Origin: Kribbella kalugense
GTDB lineage: Bacteria; Actinomycetota; Actinomycetes; Propionibacteriales; Kribbellaceae
NCBI RefSeq assembly: GCF_004365875.1
Contig: NZ_SODF01000001.1
Span: 3,410,001-3,474,000 of the forward strand
DNA length: 64,000 nt
Direction of reading: 5' to 3'
Below are positions 44,703 through 55,100 of the stretch, in pieces; position 1 is the stretch's first letter; each line of letters starts with the position of its first letter. The notes under the pieces were generated by a model. It did no database searches. It saw nothing but the letters and a program-made list of their open reading frames with translations, and was not told where the DNA came from. The position numbers and the translations under genes are program-made.

Positions 44703-44797
44703 TCCCGGATCGTAGCGCCAGAGTCGCGCGTGGTCCATACTGAACGGCACCAAAGATGGAGAAACGTCCCATCTATCTCGGATCAGTGAGGATCGCC

Positions 44798-46117
44798 ATG
44801 GCACGCATCACCTCGGTGGAGGTCATTGATGTCCGCTTCCCGACCTCGCTGACCAGCGACGGATCCGACGCGATGAACAAGGACGGCGACCACTCGGCGG
44901 CGTACGTCGTCCTGCACACCGATGACCCGTCGTTGTCGGGATACGGGTTCACCTTCACCATCGGCCGCGGTAACGACCTGTGCGTCGCCGCGGCGAAGCA
45001 GCGCGCCGTCCCACTGGTGGGTCGAGACATCGACGAACTGTGCGGCAACCTCGGCGGTATCTACCGGGAACTACAGTCGGACAGCCAGTTGCGCTGGCTC
45101 GGCCCGGACAAGGGAGTCATCCATCTGGCCCTGGCAGCGGTGATGAACGCCGTGTGGGACCTGGCCGCTCGAAGGGCCGGCGTACCACTGTGGCGGCTGC
45201 TGTCCGACATGTCACCCGAACAGCTCGTCGAGGTCGCGGACCTGCGGTACCTCACCGACGTACTGACTCCGGAACAAGCTGTCACCCTGCTGGAGCGGCA
45301 AGAACCGGGCCGCAAGCAACGAATCGCCGAACTCGAGGCATCCGGCTACCCCTGCTACACCACGTCGGCCGGCTGGCTCGGCTACTCCGACGCCAAGCTC
45401 CGCAGACTCTGCGAGGAAGCCGTTGCCGCCGGCTACAACCATGTGAAGCTCAAGGTCGGCGCCGATCTGGCCGACGACATCCGGCGCTGTGGAATCGCCC
45501 GCGAGGTGCTCGGGCCGGACGGGAACCTGATGATCGACGCGAACCAGGTCTGGGACGTGCCGCAGGCGATCGAATGGGTCAAGGCACTGGCCGAGTTCGA
45601 CCCGCTGTGGATCGAGGAACCCACCAGCCCCGACGACATCCTCGGACACGCCGCGATCCGCAAAGCGGTGGCCCCGATCGGGGTCGCCTCCGGAGAGCAT
45701 GGGATGAATCGGGTCCTGTTCAAGCAGATGTTCCAGGCCGGTGCGCTCGACTACTGCCAGCTCGACGCGGCCCGTCTCGGCAGCGTGAACGAAGTACTCG
45801 CGGTCTACCTGCTCGCCGCCTGGTTCGACGTACCTGTCTGCCCGCACGCCGGCGGTGTGGGTCTGTGCGAACTCGTCCAGCACCTCGCGATCTTCGACTA
45901 CGCGGCCGTCTCGGGAAGCCTCGACCGCCGCGTGGCGGAGTACGTCGACCACCTGCACGAACACTTCGTCGCCCCCTGCGTGATCCGCGACGGTGCGTAC
46001 TTGCTTCCGGACGCGCCGGGCTACAGTGCCGAGATGTACATGGAGTCACTACGGACCTACCGATTCCCGGACGGGGCCTACTGGGCATCCCGCGCGGACA
46101 GAGACCCTCTTCCATGA
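44798..46117 (+). CDS. L-fuconate dehydratase (enolase superfamily)
   Basis: A 439-residue enolase-superfamily enzyme that dehydrates L-fuconate to 2-keto-3-deoxy-L-fuconate. It matches the known Xanthomonas L-fuconate dehydratase closely. Lys217 and Lys219 lie in HVKLKVG, Asp247 in MIDANQVWD, Glu273 in WIEEPTSPD, Glu300 in ASGEHG, and a late His in CPHAGGVGLCEL. Each is offset by one residue from the reference numbering I recall. The C-terminal LRTYRFPDGAYWA is also characteristic. The ATG at 44798 has GAGGATCG upstream. It overlaps the GntR gene by four bases. The fucose dehydrogenase and lactonase steps of the pathway are not in the window. Confidence 0.9.
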   Translation: MARITSVEVIDVRFPTSLTSDGSDAMNKDGDHSAAYVVLHTDDPSLSGYGFTFTIGRGNDLCVAAAKQRAVPLVGRDIDELCGNLGGIYRELQSDSQLRWLGPDKGVIHLALAAVMNAVWDLAARRAGVPLWRLLSDMSPEQLVEVADLRYLTDVLTPEQAVTLLERQEPGRKQRIAELEASGYPCYTTSAGWLGYSDAKLRRLCEEAVAAGYNHVKLKVGADLADDIRRCGIAREVLGPDGNLMIDANQVWDVPQAIEWVKALAEFDPLWIEEPTSPDDILGHAAIRKAVAPIGVASGEHGMNRVLFKQMFQAGALDYCQLDAARLGSVNEVLAVYLLAAWFDVPVCPHAGGVGLCELVQHLAIFDYAAVSGSLDRRVAEYVDHLHEHFVAPCVIRDGAYLLPDAPGYSAEMYMESLRTYRFPDGAYWASRADRDPLP

Positions 46118-46845
46118 CCACCGGCAAGCTGGCCCAGCCGTCTCGCGCCCCCGGCGTTTCACAGACCGACGTCGTCGTCGAGAGCATCCGGCAGATGATC
46201 GTCGAGGGCCGGCTCCGGCCGGGCGACCGGCTGCCGGTCGAAAAGGACCTCGCCGCGGCCTTCGGCGTGTCGAGGAACCCGCTGCGCGAAGGGGTCCGCG
46301 CGCTGTCGATGATGGGAGTTCTGGAGACGAGGCAGGGTGACGGCACCTACGTCACCACGCTGGATCCGTCGATGCTGCTCGCACCGATCGGGTTCGTCGT
46401 CGACCTGCAGGACGGCAGTGGGACACATCATCTGCACGCGGTACGCCGGGTCCTCGAGACCGAGGCCGCTGCGCTGGCAGCACGACAGATCGCACCGGCA
46501 GACCTCGAGGCCGCCGCCGAACTGTTGCGCCACAACGAGTCCGAACTCACTCTCGCCGAGCCCAACCACGAGACCGTGATCGAGAACGACATCGCCTTCC
46601 ACCGCATCATCGCGAACGCCGCCGCCAATCCGGTGCTGACGGCGCTGATCAACGCGCTGGGTGGACGAACGATGCGCGACCGGCTGCGCCGATCCATCTC
46701 CCAGCCCGGCGCCGACGAGACCGCCCACCGTGAACACCTGTCGATCCTTGCCGCACTCACCGCCCAGGATCCCGACCGGGCACGCACCCGGATGGCCGCC
46801 CACCTGTTCACCGTCGAGGACTACCTCCGCGACGAAGCGCCGTAA
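46114..46845 (+). CDS. GntR/FadR-type regulator of the fucose locus
   Basis: A 243-residue GntR regulator. The winged helix carries LPVEKDLAAAFGVSRNPLRE and the wing LETRQGDGTYV. The FCD domain has its metal or ligand His within ENDIAFHRIIANAAANP and HREHLSILAALTAQD. It overlaps fuconate dehydratase (ATGA), so sugar-acid intermediates are the likely effectors. It differs from the other GntR protein and does not share its CATACGTATG sites; the dyad at 44686 is the best candidate for its operator. Confidence 0.9.
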   Translation: MTTGKLAQPSRAPGVSQTDVVVESIRQMIVEGRLRPGDRLPVEKDLAAAFGVSRNPLREGVRALSMMGVLETRQGDGTYVTTLDPSMLLAPIGFVVDLQDGSGTHHLHAVRRVLETEAAALAARQIAPADLEAAAELLRHNESELTLAEPNHETVIENDIAFHRIIANAAANPVLTALINALGGRTMRDRLRRSISQPGADETAHREHLSILAALTAQDPDRARTRMAAHLFTVEDYLRDEAP

Positions 46846-46867
46846 GACGGCTCGCGGCACGATATTC

Positions 46868-46917
46868 GTTGCTAGCAGCAACTACTGCCCCTGCGATCGG
46901 GGCCTGTTGACAGGGGC
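46868..46917 (+). terminator. Possible terminator hairpins after the GntR gene
   Basis: GTTGCT-AGC-AGCAAC (46868-46882) is followed by GCCCCTG (46887-46893) and CAGGGGC (46911-46917), which can form a second stem. It sits 23 bases past the stop; there is no T run. Confidence 0.4.
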
Positions 46918-47230
46918 TGACCACCGGAGGATGGTGGGGCACCTCATGGAGTAAGCGGTGTTCACCTCAGCGTGTCGCCGAAGGCAACAAATCACGCCGA
47001 CGCTCGTCAAGATCCTGGCAAGGCACTCGGCCAGATGACATCCGCCTCCCGACTACGGCGCTCCAGCAAGGCGTAGCACTGTCCGTCGTTCCGACGACAC
47101 AGCCGACCGCGAAGCCCACATTCTTCCTGCGCCCTGCCATCGGAGGGTGCGGCGGGGCGCAGGAACGTGCGGCGATCGACCCCGGAAACGGCGCTGCGGC
47201 AAACGTGTCGTAACGATCTGCATGCCATTG

Positions 47231-47281
47231 TCACTGAGAGTGCGTCGCTACTTATACGGGTCGTGCCTACACTCTCAGTGA
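47231..47281. repeat. Perfect 12-base inverted repeat
   Basis: TCACTGAGAGTG (47231-47242) and CACTCTCAGTGA (47270-47281) are exact reverse complements, separated by 27 bases. They could form a stem-loop, be half-sites for a regulator, or be a trace of a mobile element. No transposase is near. Confidence 0.6.
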
Positions 47282-47488
47282 AGCTCTGCGCATACCGGCG
47301 ATCTCGCCGGCCCAGCACAGGCGCCGCCGGGTAGCCCGGATACAGAGCGCACCGAAAACGCAGAAAGTTCCACCAGCAGTAAATTGCCACGGGGGCATTG
47401 ATCTTGTTCAATTCATGCATTTCTCCGCGGTGGCTCCGCGCGCCTAAAACAACGCCTTGAAAACTAGGGACTAATTGCCCAGTGCAAC

Positions 47489-47504
47489 CACCAGGATCCT
47501 GGTG
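47489..47504. promoter_or_regulatory. Perfect 16-base palindrome upstream of the surface operon
   Basis: CACCAGGATCCTGGTG is fully symmetric and lies 57 bases before the ATG of the first surface-operon gene. It is a good candidate for an operator at the promoter of this operon. Confidence 0.55.
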
Positions 47505-47561
47505 TACGTTGCAAATGAGCGTGACTATCAGTCAAACGTTCATATTTCAAGGAGAAATGCC

Positions 47562-48146
47562 ATGGCAAATCGAATCATTGTCCGCCGTGAGAACTCTCCA
47601 CCAGGCGGCTTCCAGACGGGCCCGGCGCGCGCCTGCCGGCGCGGTCTGCTCGGGGTCGCCGCGGTAGCTGCCCTCGCCTGCGGAGGGGCGGGAGTCGCAG
47701 CCGCCGTACCGGGTGTCGGTTCACCTGGCTCGACCGAGGCCAACGTGGCCGTCAGTTCCGCGATCGCGCTGACGGGACTTACCCCGAGCTTCACCCTCAC
47801 GGGCGTCCCCGGCGCAACCGTGACCGGGCTGGGCGCGGTGACGATGAACGTCGCCACCAACAACCTGGCCGGCTACGCGGTCACGGTCGAGAGCGCCACC
47901 GCGACCATGGCTGCGGGCGCTCCCACCAACCTCGATTCGGTGCCGATCGGCGCGCTGTCGGTCCGGGAAAGTGCGACGACCAACTACGCCGCCCTGAGTA
48001 GCACCGTGGTGCGGACCGTCCACACCCAGAGCACGCGGTCGATCGAGGCCGGCGACACCATTTCCAATGATTACCAGGTCGTCATCCCGTTCGTGAATGA
48101 GGACACCTACACGGCGACCTTGAATTACATCGCCACCACGCTGTAA
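47562..48146 (+). CDS. Small secreted protein with WxL-like C-terminal domain
   Basis: A 194-residue exported protein. A long basic n-region (residues 1-27, ARACRRG) precedes the hydrophobic core LLGVAAVAALACGGAGVAAA. The rest is a beta-rich domain (about residues 60-194) that matches the C-terminal domain of the giant protein at 49148-60778 along its whole length, for example TGL(T)PSFTLTG, VTMNVATNN, VRES and the ending NDYQ.VIPF.. .DTY. It resembles the Firmicutes WxL domain in layout, but Tyr in GYAVTV and Tyr in NYIAT stand where the Trp of the two WxL motifs would be. The start at 47562 has AAGGAG upstream. It is the first gene of a four-gene operon. Confidence 0.72.
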   Translation: MANRIIVRRENSPPGGFQTGPARACRRGLLGVAAVAALACGGAGVAAAVPGVGSPGSTEANVAVSSAIALTGLTPSFTLTGVPGATVTGLGAVTMNVATNNLAGYAVTVESATATMAAGAPTNLDSVPIGALSVRESATTNYAALSSTVVRTVHTQSTRSIEAGDTISNDYQVVIPFVNEDTYTATLNYIATTL

Positions 48147-48174
48147 ATCCGCCTCCGCAACGAAAGGCCTCGAC

Positions 48175-49164
48175 ATGGCCGACCCCTTCCGGCGTACCGC
48201 CGCATTCACGGCAAGCGTCCTGCTGGTCGGTGTGCCGGCGTCACTCGGGCAAGGGTCCGGGGCGCAAGCCTCGGACTCCCCTCGCCCCGCTGCCCCCTCG
48301 ACGTCCTACCGCCCGGCTCAGTCCGAGTTCTCGCTGACCGTCAGCCCGACCCGGCTTGCCATCGGGCCGGCAGACCTGGCCAAGGTGGCCGAGATCCTGG
48401 TGGTCAACAGGGGCGACAAGGCCGTCACCGTGAACGTGCTGAAGCGGAACTTCACCGGCGGATCCGACGGCGCCCTGATCTTCCAGCAGCAGGCGCCCTA
48501 CTCTGCCTCCGCGTGGGTGACGGTGACTCCCTCGACCTTCACGGTGGCCCCAGGCGCCGCCCAGACCGTGAGTGCGACCGTCAAGATCCCGGCCGCTCCC
48601 GAGCCGGGGGACCATCAAGTCGCCCTGGTCTTCCTGGTACCCGCCGGCAAGACCACAGCGAACGTCAGGATCAACCGCGGCATCGGCGCACCGGTCTACA
48701 TCACCGTGCCCGGCCCGACGGACAACACCGCCGAACTGAGCGATCTCCACGCGCCTGCCTTCATGATGTGGGGCCATACCGAAGTGACCGCGAAGGTGCA
48801 CAATGCCGGTACGGTCCATCGGGACTTCCGGAATGCCTCTCCACTCACCGTCAAGTCCGCGGGCCACACCTCGGCCTTCCCCGACTTCACCGTGATGCGT
48901 GGCGCGACCCGGGACATCAGCGCGGTCTGGAATCCTCCGCTGCTCTGCATCTGCCATCCCACCGTGTCGCTCGTCAACGCCAACGGAGCCATCGACACGG
49001 TCACGGTCCGCGTCATCGTCTTTCCCCTGCACCTGCTCGGGATCGGCATCATTGCCGGCCTCGCGATCTGGCTGGGCGCGCGCTGGTGGCGCCGCCGCTA
49101 CCGCGCCGCGGTGGCGACCGCCGCAACACAGCTGAAGCCGATCGTCGGTGGCGGTAGTGCCTAG
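48175..49164 (+). CDS. Membrane-anchored DUF916-like surface protein (WxL-interacting protein analogue)
   Basis: A 329-residue exported protein. A signal peptide covers residues 1-30 (TAAFTASVLLVGVPASLG). From about residue 50 a first Ig-like domain opens FSLTVSPTRLAIGPADLAKV and contains TVAPGAAQTVSATVKIPAAP, resembling DUF916. A second Ig-like domain spans about residues 186-285. One transmembrane helix (LLGIGIIAGLAIWLGARWW) and a basic tail follow. In Firmicutes this signal-DUF916-DUF3324-membrane layout belongs to proteins that bind WxL domains. AAAGG precedes the ATG. It starts 28 bases after the small protein gene and overlaps the giant gene. Confidence 0.7.
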   Translation: MADPFRRTAAFTASVLLVGVPASLGQGSGAQASDSPRPAAPSTSYRPAQSEFSLTVSPTRLAIGPADLAKVAEILVVNRGDKAVTVNVLKRNFTGGSDGALIFQQQAPYSASAWVTVTPSTFTVAPGAAQTVSATVKIPAAPEPGDHQVALVFLVPAGKTTANVRINRGIGAPVYITVPGPTDNTAELSDLHAPAFMMWGHTEVTAKVHNAGTVHRDFRNASPLTVKSAGHTSAFPDFTVMRGATRDISAVWNPPLLCICHPTVSLVNANGAIDTVTVRVIVFPLHLLGIGIIAGLAIWLGARWWRRRYRAAVATAATQLKPIVGGGSA

Positions 49165-52100
49165 GCGCTCGAGGCCGCTGATCCTGGCTCTGACGCTCGC
49201 ACTGTTGTGTACGACGCTCGCCATCGTCACCACGAGTACCGCCGGCGCCGCAGGCACGGTCCTGTTCGAGAACCTCTTCAACAACAGGACGGTGGACGGT
49301 ACGGGAACCGTCACCGTGCCCTCGTCAACGAATGGGACCAACGTCGCCTGCCTCAGTGCCGCGGGCAACAGTGCCACGTTGCCACTGCTCAGCTGCGCCG
49401 GCAGCGCGGATTTGCAAGGTTTCGGGAAGCTCCGGCTCACCAACTCCACCACCAATCAAGTCGGCGGCGTCTTCGGCCAGACCAGTTTCCCGACCTCGAA
49501 CGGTCTCGACGTGACGTTCACCTCGTATCAGTGGGGCGGCAACAACGCCGACGGGATCGCGTTCCTGCTGGCCGCCGTCGATCCGGCGAACCCTGCTTCC
49601 GCCACCCGGATCGGGCCTTCCGGCGGCTCCCTCGGCTACTCGCCGGCCGGTTCCATCGGAGGACTGCCGAACGCCTACCTCGGCGTCGGACTCGATGTGT
49701 TCGGCAACTTCAGTGCCACCGCCTTCCAAGGCACCGGCTGCACCAACGCGCCCAACATCACCAGCACGACACCGGGTGCGGTCGTCGTGCGCGGACCTGG
49801 GAACGGCCTGGCCGGCTATTGCGGTCTCACCACCACCTCGGATGGTACGACGGCCTCCAAGGTCATCCTCCGGGCCGCGATCAGAGCAGTGTCAGCCGTA
49901 CCCGTTCAGGTCCTGATCAACCCGACCGGGGCGGCCTTCACCTCCGACTCGGGCGTAACCGTTGCCGCAGGCACCTACAAGGTCGTGGTCACGCCCGTTG
50001 GTCAGCCGACCAAGACACTCACCGGTCCGCTGCCGTCGGTTGCGGCCGGCCTCTATCCGTCGAGCAGCTGGCTCGGCACCAACGGCGTACCGAAGCAGCT
50101 CTCGTTCGGGTTCGTCGGCTCCACCGGCTCGGTGACCGACGTGCACGAGATCTCGGCCGTCAAGGTCCTCACGTTCAACCCGGTCCCGCAACTGGCCGTC
50201 AGCACTACCAGCTACACCGCGACGTCGTCCCAGCCAGGCGATCCGGTCACCTACCGGGTCGCCTCGAGCGTGCTGGCCGGAGCCGACGAGAACAACCCGA
50301 TCTCCGTCACTCAGACCGTCCCCGCGGGCGTCGTACCAGTAGGTGCCTACGGCAACGGATGGACGTGCGCGGCGGCCGTGGGACAGAGCATCAGCTGTAC
50401 GACGACGGCCGGCTCCTTCGCGGCCGGCACCGTCCTGCCACCGATCACGGTGGTCGCCATCGTGATCGGCTCCAACGTCACCTCCGCGCTGGTGCAGAGC
50501 AACTCCACGGTCAGAGCCTCGTCGGCGGATGCAAGCCCGGGGACGGATACGACCGCGACCGGCGGCACCTTGCCGTCCGCGCCGAGCGGGCTCACAGTCG
50601 TGCCGGCCATCGGCTCGATCGCGGGAACCAACTCGCTGACCATCAGCGGCGCGAACATCACCGCGGCCACAGCCATCGAGATCGGCACCACAGCACAACA
50701 GCAGGCCGGGACCCCGACGGTCCTTCTTCCCTGTAGCGGTGCGCCCGCCGCCGGATGCTTCACTGTCAGCGGGGGCAACCTGGTCGTCTCGTCGATGCCG
50801 GCCCGGAGTGCAGCCGCGACGGTGTCCGTCACCGTCGTGACGTCCGGGGTGGCCTCGGCCGCCAGTTACGTGTACGCCGACAGGCCGGTGGCCCCGGCCA
50901 AACCCACCGCCACCGCGGGAATCACGAGTGCAACGGTCAGCTGGGTGGCGCCGACCGCCAACGGCAGCCCGATCACCGGGTACGTCGTCACCCCGTACGC
51001 CGCGGGAGTAGCGCAGACCCCGTTGTCGTTCGACGCGAGCACCACCAGCCGCGTCCTCACCGGCCTCACCCCTGCGACGTCGTACACCTTCATCGTTACG
51101 GCGATCAACGCCTACGGGACCTCCGACCCCAGTGCACAATCCGCAGCGGTTGTGCCTTACACGCTGCCCGGCGCGCCCGCGATCACCGCGGTCAGCGCGG
51201 GCAGCCTGTCCGCCGTACTGACCTGGAGCACGCCGAACAATGGCGGCAGCACGATCACCGGCTACGTCGTCACGCCGTACGTCGGTCTGGCGGCACAGAC
51301 GACTCAGAGCTTCAGCGGCAGTGGAACCACTCGCAGCGTCACAGGCCTCTCCGCCGGCGTCTCCTATACGTTCACCGTGGCAGCCCAGAACCTCGCCGGG
51401 ACGGGGCCGGCGTCTGCGAAGTCCGCCGCGGTGACACCGAATCAGTCCCCCAGCCTGACCTTCGCAGCCCCGCCGGCCGGTGAGGTCGGCGTCGCCTACA
51501 ACCGGCTTCTCACCGTGACCAACGGAACTTCCCCGTTCGTCTGGTCGATCAGCACTGGGGCCTTGCCGGCCGGGCTGGCGCTCAACGCATCGTCAGGCCT
51601 GCTGAGCGGTACGCCGTCCGTAGCGGGCACCTTCCCCGTCACAGTGATGGTCACCGATGCCAGCGGACTGACCGCCACCAAGGCGGCCACGCTGGTCATC
51701 GCTGCCGCACCTGCCATCACGTTCGCGCCGGCCGCGGGCGAGGTCAGCGTTGCGTACACGCACCAGCCGACGCTCACCGGCGGCACCGGACCCTTCACCT
51801 GGTCGGTCACCTCAGGCAGTCTGCCCGCGGGGCTCACCCTGGACGCGTCCTCCGGCCTGGTGAGCGGTACCCCGACCACCGCCGGCAGTTTCGCAGTGAC
51901 GCTGACAGTCGCCGACTCTTTCGGTCAAACGGCCGCCCGGACCGCGACCGTGCTCATCGTGGCGCTGCCGGCCTTCGCCACCACCCCAACGCCCACCGGT
52001 CAAGTCGGGGTCAGCTATCCCCACAGCTTCGACGTGACCGGTGGGGCATTCCCCCTTGTCTGGTCCCTGACCGCAGGGACATTGCCGCCAGGCCTTGTTT

Positions 52101-55100
52101 TCGACACTGCCACCGGCAGTCTGTCCGGCACCCCGACCACCACGGGCACTTTCACCTTCACCATCAGCGTCGTCGACGCCAACAGCCAAACTGCCAGCCG
52201 GACCGTCACCATCGTGATCGCCGCCGGTCCACTGCAGATCCTCAAGGATGCGAACGTCACCTCGGCGGCGGCCGGCAGCGTCGTGGTCTACACCATCTCG
52301 GTCACCAACACCGGCCCGGCCGCCTTCAGCTCGGTCACCCTCACCGACCCGCTGACCGGCGTCCTCGACGATGCGGCCTACAACGCGAACGCATCGGCGA
52401 CCAGCGGCTCGGTCTCCTACGCCGCACCGACCATCAGTTGGAGCGGGGATCTCGCCGGATCGGCAACCGTCACGATCACCTATTCCGTGACGGTGAACAA
52501 CCCAGTGGTTGGCAACAAGGTGCTCACGAACACGGTCACCTCCAGCACGTTGGGCACCAACTGCGTCAACGGGAGCACCGACGCTCGCTGCTCCGCCACC
52601 GTCAGCATCCCCGGCCTCACCATCGTCAAGTCGGCCGACAGGTCCACGACGACCCCCGGCGGCACCGTCCGTCTCAACATCGTCGTCACCAACACCGGAC
52701 AGACCGCCTACCCTGGCGCGACGGTGACCGACGGCCTCGCCGGGATGCTGGACGACGCCGACTACAACGCCGATGCGACCGCCACCTCGGGCAATCTCTC
52801 CTACACCGCTCCATCCCTGACCTGGACCGGATCGCTGCCGGTCGGCGCCACCGCGACCATCACCTACTCCGTCACGGTCAACGATCCCGACCCCGGCGAC
52901 AGGTCACTGACCGGGACAGTCGTGTCGCCTTCCGCGGGCAGTCCGTGTCCTGGCGGGAACCCCGCCGTCCAATGCTCGGTGGCCGTGACCGTCCTGGTGC
53001 CTGCCCTGTCGATCACGAACAGCGCCGACCCGTCGTCGACCACCCCTGGCGGCGTCGTCGCCTACACCGTGGCCCTGGCCAACACCGGCCAGACTCCTTA
53101 CCCGGGTACGACGGTCTCCATCGCCCTGGCGGCGGCATTGGACGACGGCGTGTACGGCGGCAACGCCACCGCCTCGGCAGGCAGCATCGCGTTCAACGCC
53201 GGAACGTCCACCCTCACCTGGACCGGAAATCTGGCCGTGGGCTCGGCGATCACCATCACCTATTCGATCACGGTGCGCGATCCGGATCCCGGCGACAAGA
53301 CCCTCACCACGGCCGTCACCGCACCAGTGTCCGGCAGCACCTGCCCGACTGCTGGTGCAAGCCCCCTGTGCACCAGCACAGTCCAGGTACGCGTACCCGG
53401 ACTGTCCATCGCCGTGTCCGCAAACGTCGCCACAGCCACCCCCGGCACGATCGTCCGATACACCCTTTCGATCAGCAACACCGGCCAGACCTCCTACCCG
53501 GCAGCGAACGTCAGCCACGCGCTCAGCGGCGTACTGGATGACGCCGACTACAACAGTGATGCAGCAGCCACGGCCGGCACGGTGACATTCGCCGGTACGG
53601 CGCTCAACTGGTCCGGCGAGCTCGTCATCGGGGCCACCGCGACGGTCACCTACTCCGCGAGCGTACGGCAACCGACCACAGGCAACCGGATCCTCAGTAC
53701 CTCGACCTCCTCGACGACTCCAGGCAACAACTGCCCTGTGGGCGGCACCGACCCACGGTGTGCCACGACAACCACCGTCCTGGTCCCTGCCCTGGTCATC
53801 ACGGCCACAGCCGACTCCGCAACCACCACGCCCGGTAGCGTCGTACGGTTCACCATCACCGCGCACAACACCGGCCAGACCTCATACAACGATCTCGCTA
53901 TTCCTGCCGACCTGTCCGGCACGCTGGACGACGCGGACTACAACAACGACGGCGCGGTCAGCGCGGGCAGCCTGATCAGCCACCCCGACGGAACCTCGTC
54001 GTGGCTCGTCGACCTCGCGCCAGGGGAGACTGAGAACGGCACCTTCTCGGTGACCGTCAACAATGGCGCGAGCGGTGACAGGTCGCTCGTGGTCGTGGCT
54101 ACGGCCGAAGCTGCCGGAAGCACCTGTCCGGCTGCGTCTCCCGCACCAGGTTGCCGAGCGGTCGTGAGCGTCCTCATGCCCGGTCTCACCATCACCAAGA
54201 CAGCAGACACCTCGACGACCGTCCCCGGTGGCGTGGTGAGGTACACGATCTCCGTGCTGAACAACGGTGAGACGGCCTACTCCGCGGCGAGTCTCGACGA
54301 CGACCTGGCCATGGTCATGGCCGACGCGGTCTATTCCGGCGACGCGACCACGACCACTGGAGCGATCGGCTTCAGCGGAACCGTCCTCTCCTGGTCCGGC
54401 GCACTCGCACCCGGCGCGGCCGCGACCATCAGCTACTCGGTCACCGTCCGCAACCCCGATCCCGGCGACAAGCGGCTGCTGAACAGGGTCGACTCCGCCA
54501 CAGCGGGCAGCAATTGCGCCAGTACCAGCGTCGATCCCAGGTGCGCCGCGAGTGTCGACGTACTGGTTCCGGGTCTGACCGTGGTGAAGTCCGCCGGTGC
54601 CGCCACCACCACTCCCGGCGCGACGGTCGGCTACACGGTCACGGTCACCAACTCGGGCGCCACTCCCACCGCGGGTGCGACCTTCTCGGACGCGCTGGTG
54701 GACCTCCTCGACGATGCCGACTACAACGCCGATGCCGCCGCCGGCACAGGTTCGGTCTCGTTCTCCGGTTCGGTCCTGACCTGGAGCGGTGACCTGGCTG
54801 TCGGCGCTACGGCGACCGTCACCTTCTCGGCCACAGTGCATCTCGTTGATGGCGGCAACAACCTGCTGACCGACACGATCACCTCCGGCAGCAGCGGCGC
54901 GAACTGCTCCCTCGGTTCCGCGGACACTCGCTGCGCGACGACTGTGGCGGTCGCCCGGCTGATCCTGTTCCAGAGCTACCCGCAACCGACCACCACGCCG
55001 GGCTCCCTGATCCAGCTCACGGCCACGTTCACCAACACCGGCCAGGTGCCTTACACCGGCATCACGATATCGAGCCCGAGCAGTGGCGTCGTGGACGACG

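Larger units (their letters stand above)
46846..47561. other. 716-base intergenic region upstream of the surface operon
   Basis: No convincing gene is present. Just past the GntR stop are several small hairpins (46868-46882, stem GTTGCT/AGCAAC, and GCCCCTG 46887-46893 pairing with CAGGGGC 46911-46917) that may end transcription. A perfect 12-base inverted repeat lies at 47231-47281, and a perfect 16-base palindrome at 47489-47504. The last ~100 bases lead to the surface operon and must hold its promoter. Confidence 0.5.

Noticed and set aside
47231..47281. Ends of an insertion sequence
   Set aside because: Only 51 bases long, no transposase, and no target-site duplication seen.
47007..47420. 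137-residue minus-strand frame in the intergenic region
   Set aside because: No ribosome site, no recognisable fold, and it contains the perfect inverted repeat; it is more likely non-coding.
49207..50736. 509-residue frame and several others inside the giant gene
   Set aside because: They come from the repetitive Ser/Thr/Ala-rich DNA of the giant gene read in other frames.
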